Assembly: GCA_905478065.1 (NCBI GenBank)
Contig: CAJQGZ010000031.1
Span: forward strand, 1-39,119
Direction: 5' to 3'
DNA: 39,119 bases
From: an uncultured bacterium
Lineage (GTDB): Bacteria; Fidelibacterota; Marinisomatia; Marinisomatales; UBA1611
Shown: one piece after another, positions 36,496 through 39,119 of the stretch
Position numbering within the stretch: the stretch's first letter is position 1
Layout of the letters: each line of letters begins with the position of its first letter
Position numbers and translations under genes: made by a program
The notes under the pieces: generated by a model
Databases searched by the model: none
What the model was told of the DNA's origin: nothing
The model's input: the letters and a program-made list of their open reading frames with translations, nothing else

Positions 36496-36524
36496 TTGAC
36501 TTAAGTATGAGCAATAAATGTAAA
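36496..36524 (+). promoter_or_regulatory. Candidate sigma-70-type promoter for the terB-like gene
   Basis: TTGACT (36496-36501), a 17-base spacer and TGTAAA (36519-36524) give reasonable -35 and -10 boxes. The predicted start of transcription is near 36531, just ahead of the CGAGG ribosome-binding site. A second TTGACC (36437) upstream has no equally good -10. Confidence 0.4.
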
Positions 36525-36544
36525 TTAATTATAACGAGGTGTTT

Positions 36545-36976
36545 ATGTCAGATTGGACAAATAGTCATGATTTAGTATACGCATTTGTTTGTGTTTCTTT
36601 TCTCGCTGACGGAGAAGTTGATGAGTCTGAGAAAGAAGCAATGCGTGGGAATGTTAAAGTTATGCTTCCTGATATGGGGGATGACGAGTATCACCAGGTT
36701 GAAAAAGAAGTTATTGATAAGTTCATTGCATTAGGTGATGAAACTTCTCGTTTCAGCCAATATGGTTCTTCTCTTAGCGCAATCAAAGAAATGTTTTCAT
36801 CTGATGATGATCGGTATAAGGTTATAAAAAACCTTGCTTATATTGCTAGAGCAGATCAATTCATTCATGAAAATGAAATGAAAATGGTTGAGCAAGCGGT
36901 TACTGATTTAGATATGGAAGATAAAGTAAGCTTAGTTAAAACGGAGTCAACTCTTTTCGTTGATTTCAAATCGTAG
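36545..36976 (+). CDS. TerB-like (DjlA/TerB fold) protein
   Basis: The ATG at 36545 is preferred over a GTG at 36539 because CGAGG (36535-36539) lies 5 bases before it. The 143-residue helical protein shows the two TerB-type acidic metal-binding loops: SFLADGEVDESEKEAM (about residues 16-31) and IARADQFIHENEMKMVEQA (about 101-119), the pseudo-duplicated (A/R)-A-D-G-x-(I/V)-x-x-x-E pattern. The family was first seen in tellurite resistance but is widespread. No other ter gene is present. It is followed by a strong hairpin. Confidence 0.8.
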   Translation: MSDWTNSHDLVYAFVCVSFLADGEVDESEKEAMRGNVKVMLPDMGDDEYHQVEKEVIDKFIALGDETSRFSQYGSSLSAIKEMFSSDDDRYKVIKNLAYIARADQFIHENEMKMVEQAVTDLDMEDKVSLVKTESTLFVDFKS

Positions 36977-36997
36977 CCTTCTAAATAAAGTATACTA

Positions 36998-37030
36998 ATT
37001 AGTGCCCGATTTTAATTATCGGGCACTAAT
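36998..37030 (+). terminator. Strong hairpin, probable intrinsic terminator after the terB-like gene
   Basis: A perfect 13-bp stem (ATTAGTGCCCGAT paired with ATCGGGCACTAAT) closes a 7-base loop and is by far the most GC-rich hairpin in the window. The following ATATTTT is a weak U-tract, so termination may be partial. It could also stabilise the terB message or gate the small downstream gene, whose start is 30 bases away. Confidence 0.6.
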
Positions 37031-37059
37031 ATTTTGAAGATTAAATAAGGTAAAAAATA

Positions 37060-37212
37060 ATGTCGGAAAAAAGAACGCACAGTGACGATAGAAGAAATGA
37101 TAATAGAAGATTAGAGGATCGCAGGAAAGAATCCATGTCAGTAGAAGAAGAGAGAAGAGAGAGTAATAGAAGAGCTGACGAACGCCGGTCTAGAGAAGAG
37201 CGACGCTCGTAA
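37060..37212 (+). CDS. Small 50-residue Arg/Glu/Asp-rich protein with RR-x3 pentad repeat
   Basis: The ATG at 37060 has an AAGG ribosome-binding site about 9 bases upstream and opens 50 codons to a TAA. The sequence is almost entirely charged: 16 Arg, many Glu/Asp, no aromatic residue and one Leu. Arg pairs recur every five residues (11-12, 16-17, 21-22, then 32-33, 37-38, 42-43, and 48-49), each followed by acidic or polar residues. This periodicity in frame supports real coding. I know no function; a charged single helix or nucleic-acid-binding peptide is possible. Confidence 0.6.
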   Translation: MSEKRTHSDDRRNDNRRLEDRRKESMSVEEERRESNRRADERRSREERRS

Positions 37213-37227
37213 CAACTTAATTCCCTT

Positions 37228-37902
37228 TTAGCAGTATACTCTTTCCATACCAGATAAAAAGTTATTTAGCGAAGATAAAGCTAAATCAATAGATTCTAGA
37301 GCTTCTTCTTTTTTCAAATCAGTATCACAAACCTCACCCAACAATTCTTTAATTATTTGTCTATGAATAATATCAGCAGACTTGTGCACTTCAAAAAACT
37401 TTAGTGTTTCATCGCCTTCTACTGCGCCATAATATCTTTTTAATCCATCAATTTTATTTTCAGCTATTTCAGGTATCATAGACTCATAGCAATAAAGCGC
37501 ACTAAACCCTTTATGATACTTCTCGTCTTTCGATAATTTCATAAAATTAGTTACTAGCTCTTCAGTCTCTTTGATAGCAGTGGTCTTTTTTACGCTATCC
37601 CTATCTTTGCCCATGCCTTCAGCAAAACGCATCCATAATTCAGGATGGTTTTCTTCACCACGTTCTTCATCAATAAGATTTTCAAGAATCTCTTGTCTTA
37701 CATTAATATTATCACAATTTGAATGAATTGATGATAGGTATCTTGGGAAGGCAGCTACATGCTTAAAATATTGAGCTGCATATTCTTGGATCACAGATTT
37801 TTTTAATTCTCCAGCATTCCAGGCCTTATAGAATGAATGATTAAGCAGGTGATGTTTTTCAATTTTTCTTTCAATCGTATTTAGAAAGTCAGATTTGTTC
37901 AT
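37228..37902 (-). CDS. CADD-like heme-oxygenase-fold metalloprotein (candidate para-aminobenzoate synthase)
   Basis: The 224-residue all-helical protein belongs to the PqqC/TenA-like group and matches Chlamydia CADD closely in spacing. Metal ligands would be Glu79 and His86 (LIDEERGEENHPELW), Glu140 (YCYESMIPE), and His173, Asp177 and His180 (EVHKSADIIHRQ). Tyr25 (HSFYKAW), Tyr41 and Lys150 fall at the places of CADD Tyr27, Tyr43 and Lys152. In CADD the Tyr is cleaved and a Lys gives its amino group, forming pABA without PabABC. The function here is inferred. It follows the PAS-prenyltransferase gene by 33 bases on the same strand. Confidence 0.85.
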   Translation of the reverse strand: MNKSDFLNTIERKIEKHHLLNHSFYKAWNAGELKKSVIQEYAAQYFKHVAAFPRYLSSIHSNCDNINVRQEILENLIDEERGEENHPELWMRFAEGMGKDRDSVKKTTAIKETEELVTNFMKLSKDEKYHKGFSALYCYESMIPEIAENKIDGLKRYYGAVEGDETLKFFEVHKSADIIHRQIIKELLGEVCDTDLKKEEALESIDLALSSLNNFLSGMERVYC

Positions 37903-37935
37903 AGTTTAATTTACTCCGAAGTTTAGTTTATTGAT

Positions 37936-39119
37936 TTAACCAAGCCATATTCCGGCACAGAAAAATAACCCCGTTAAGAAGTGTAATCCAATAGTTCCTG
38001 CATTAGCTGGTTGTAATAATCTGTTATCATAATGTTTGTAGAGGGTTTTTATTGTGAAAATACTGTATACAGATGTTATTAGTGAAATTAGTGATAGTGT
38101 AGGAAATGTAGTTGGTCTTGTCCAAGCTAAAGCTATGATGCTAACAAATGCACCAACAACAAGTGCGACATAGCCTATTCTAGCTTTTTCTGGTCCAAAA
38201 ACTACTACCAGATTATTTTTCCCTGTTGCTTTATCACCATCATGATCTGGGAATTGATTTACAAAAACGATTGCTGCAACTAATAGTCCAATCGGAATTC
38301 CAGCAAGAATAGCATCGTTTATGTGTATCATTTCTCCGCCAGTCTGGACTAAAAAACTCCCTGCAACCATTAATGGTCCAAAGTTTAGCCCAATCAATAG
38401 CTCGCCCAGACCTTTTCGTGATGCAAATCGGAATGGTGGTGCAGTATAAAAGAAACCTGATAAAAATCCAATTATTCCTAAGTAAAGAATGCTAATCCCA
38501 GCTTTATATATAAGTGGTATTCCTATTAAGGCACTAAGAGCAAATGTTACTATAGCAACGTTCAGCATGCCTTTGGGTGTTATCAGACCCATTTGAATGC
38601 TTCTGCTTCCACCAGAAAACGGAATCATATAATTATAGTTTGCTTCATCAGTACCACTAATATGATCATAATAGTCATTAGATGTATTGGTACCAATATG
38701 TAGAAAAAAACCTCCTAACATTGTCAGTGTAAAATAAAACCAATCAATATCTACGAATTTACTTGCGACTGCAGCTCCTAATAATATGGGAACGATAGTT
38801 GCTGTCAAAAATGGTAACCTCATTATTACCATCCAACTAAATAGTTTTGTTGCAAAACTTATTTTTGGTCGAACATCCGCTGGCGTTTTATCATGAAGAG
38901 GAGATGTAACACCGCAATATCCAATATGGTTTCCACCACTGTCTTTTGTTGGCGTTATTTTTATTTTACATGGCATTTCATGACCATCTTTGTGTAGAAA
39001 AACTGTGTTTCCTTCCCAGGCGCCTTTTTCAACTGATTCAGCTAACCAATTTACAACATGACCCAAAACTATTTGACCAGCACTAAAATCACTAACGCGG
39101 CCTTTACCAATTATTTCAT
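37936..39119 (-). CDS. PAS domain fused to MenA/UbiA-type membrane prenyltransferase (N-terminus beyond window)
   Basis: The frame is open to the window edge; a TTG at 39066 is only an internal codon, since sequence upstream (EIIGKGRVSDFSAGQIVLGH) continues a PAS fold. The PAS end is clear: NTVFLHKDGHEMPCKIKITP, then GNHIGYCGVTSPL. About 30 residues later a UbiA-superfamily enzyme starts (WMVIMRLPFLTATIVPILLG) with about eight to nine TM helices. It has the first Asp motif NDYYDHISGTD, PFSGGSRSIQMGLIT, and the second motif FPDHDGDKATGKNNLVVVFG. MenA prenylates dihydroxynaphthoate. The fusion and the CADD-like neighbour are unusual, so the aromatic substrate is open. Confidence 0.85.
   Translation of the reverse strand, partial: EIIGKGRVSDFSAGQIVLGHVVNWLAESVEKGAWEGNTVFLHKDGHEMPCKIKITPTKDSGGNHIGYCGVTSPLHDKTPADVRPKISFATKLFSWMVIMRLPFLTATIVPILLGAAVASKFVDIDWFYFTLTMLGGFFLHIGTNTSNDYYDHISGTDEANYNYMIPFSGGSRSIQMGLITPKGMLNVAIVTFALSALIGIPLIYKAGISILYLGIIGFLSGFFYTAPPFRFASRKGLGELLIGLNFGPLMVAGSFLVQTGGEMIHINDAILAGIPIGLLVAAIVFVNQFPDHDGDKATGKNNLVVVFGPEKARIGYVALVVGAFVSIIALAWTRPTTFPTLSLISLITSVYSIFTIKTLYKHYDNRLLQPANAGTIGLHFLTGLFFCAGIWLG

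Noticed and set aside
36545-36976. Tellurite resistance operon
   Set aside because: Only a TerB-like fold is present; no terA, terC, terD, terE or terZ gene is nearby, so resistance cannot be claimed.
1-39119. Mobile elements, phage genes or CRISPR arrays
   Set aside because: No transposase, integrase, repeated terminal sequence or regularly spaced repeat was seen; the only tandem repeat is the in-frame 15-bp pair at 3729-3758.

Overview
The window is a compact, AT-rich (about one third G+C by eye) chromosomal segment from a free-living Gram-negative bacterium. Lipid A genes (lpxB plus a partial DUF374 acyltransferase), an AlgH/YqgE protein, a lipoprotein and an outer-membrane beta-barrel imply an outer membrane. 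A sodium-type membrane pyrophosphatase and a sodium:solute symporter suggest a marine lifestyle. The low G+C, short leaders ending in LFAQ-like motifs and a PorV/PorQ-like barrel are compatible with the FCB side of the tree (for example Marinimicrobia/SAR406-like). This placement is inference only; no rRNA is present. I see no insertion sequence, phage gene, integrase or CRISPR array.

Region 1 (1-9.5 kb) is an envelope and lipid block, mostly on the minus strand: DUF374 acyltransferase (cut by the edge), lpxB, a membrane methyltransferase and a Gfo/Idh/MocA dehydrogenase overlap as one operon. A membrane protein with an acidic tail follows on the plus strand. The ychF-fabA pair diverges from an enoyl-ACP-reductase-like gene across a spacer with repeated TTGGT/ACCAA half-sites. 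A TPR lipoprotein, an MFS transporter, an EamA transporter and AlgH/YqgE complete the block.

Region 2 (9.6-26.6 kb) is a long plus-strand housekeeping run: uvrA, ruvB, queA, ispD-ispF-ispE (MEP isoprenoid pathway), tRNA-Gln(UUG), prs, rplY, pth, hppA, rpsF-rpsR-rplI and priA. Two coupled genes for exported proteins, a beta-barrel and a staphylococcal/Bacillus-type family I.5 lipase, follow. The ispE-tRNA-Gln-prs-rplY-pth order is the same as I recall from Pseudomonas.

Region 3 (26.6-34.5 kb) continues on the plus strand: a MarR regulator with an operator-like palindrome, mutY, a PlsC acyltransferase, a DoxX-like membrane protein, a bleomycin-hydrolase-type peptidase, a sodium:solute symporter, and a two-TM K+ channel with an RCK domain coupled to a separate cyclic-nucleotide-binding-fold protein. 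A 600-residue membrane protein of unknown function meets them tail to tail.

Region 4 (36.3-39.1 kb) is the most unusual. It has a TerB-like protein, a strong hairpin, and an unlisted 50-residue protein built on an RR-x3 repeat. A minus-strand operon then encodes a PAS domain fused to a MenA/UbiA-type membrane prenyltransferase (cut by the window edge), followed by a CADD-like diiron/Fe-Mn protein. The latter keeps, by spacing, the metal ligands and the sacrificial Tyr/Lys of the para-aminobenzoate synthase family. A sensor-fused prenyltransferase beside a self-sacrificing aromatic-forming enzyme is the best candidate here for an undescribed quinone or aromatic-cofactor system.
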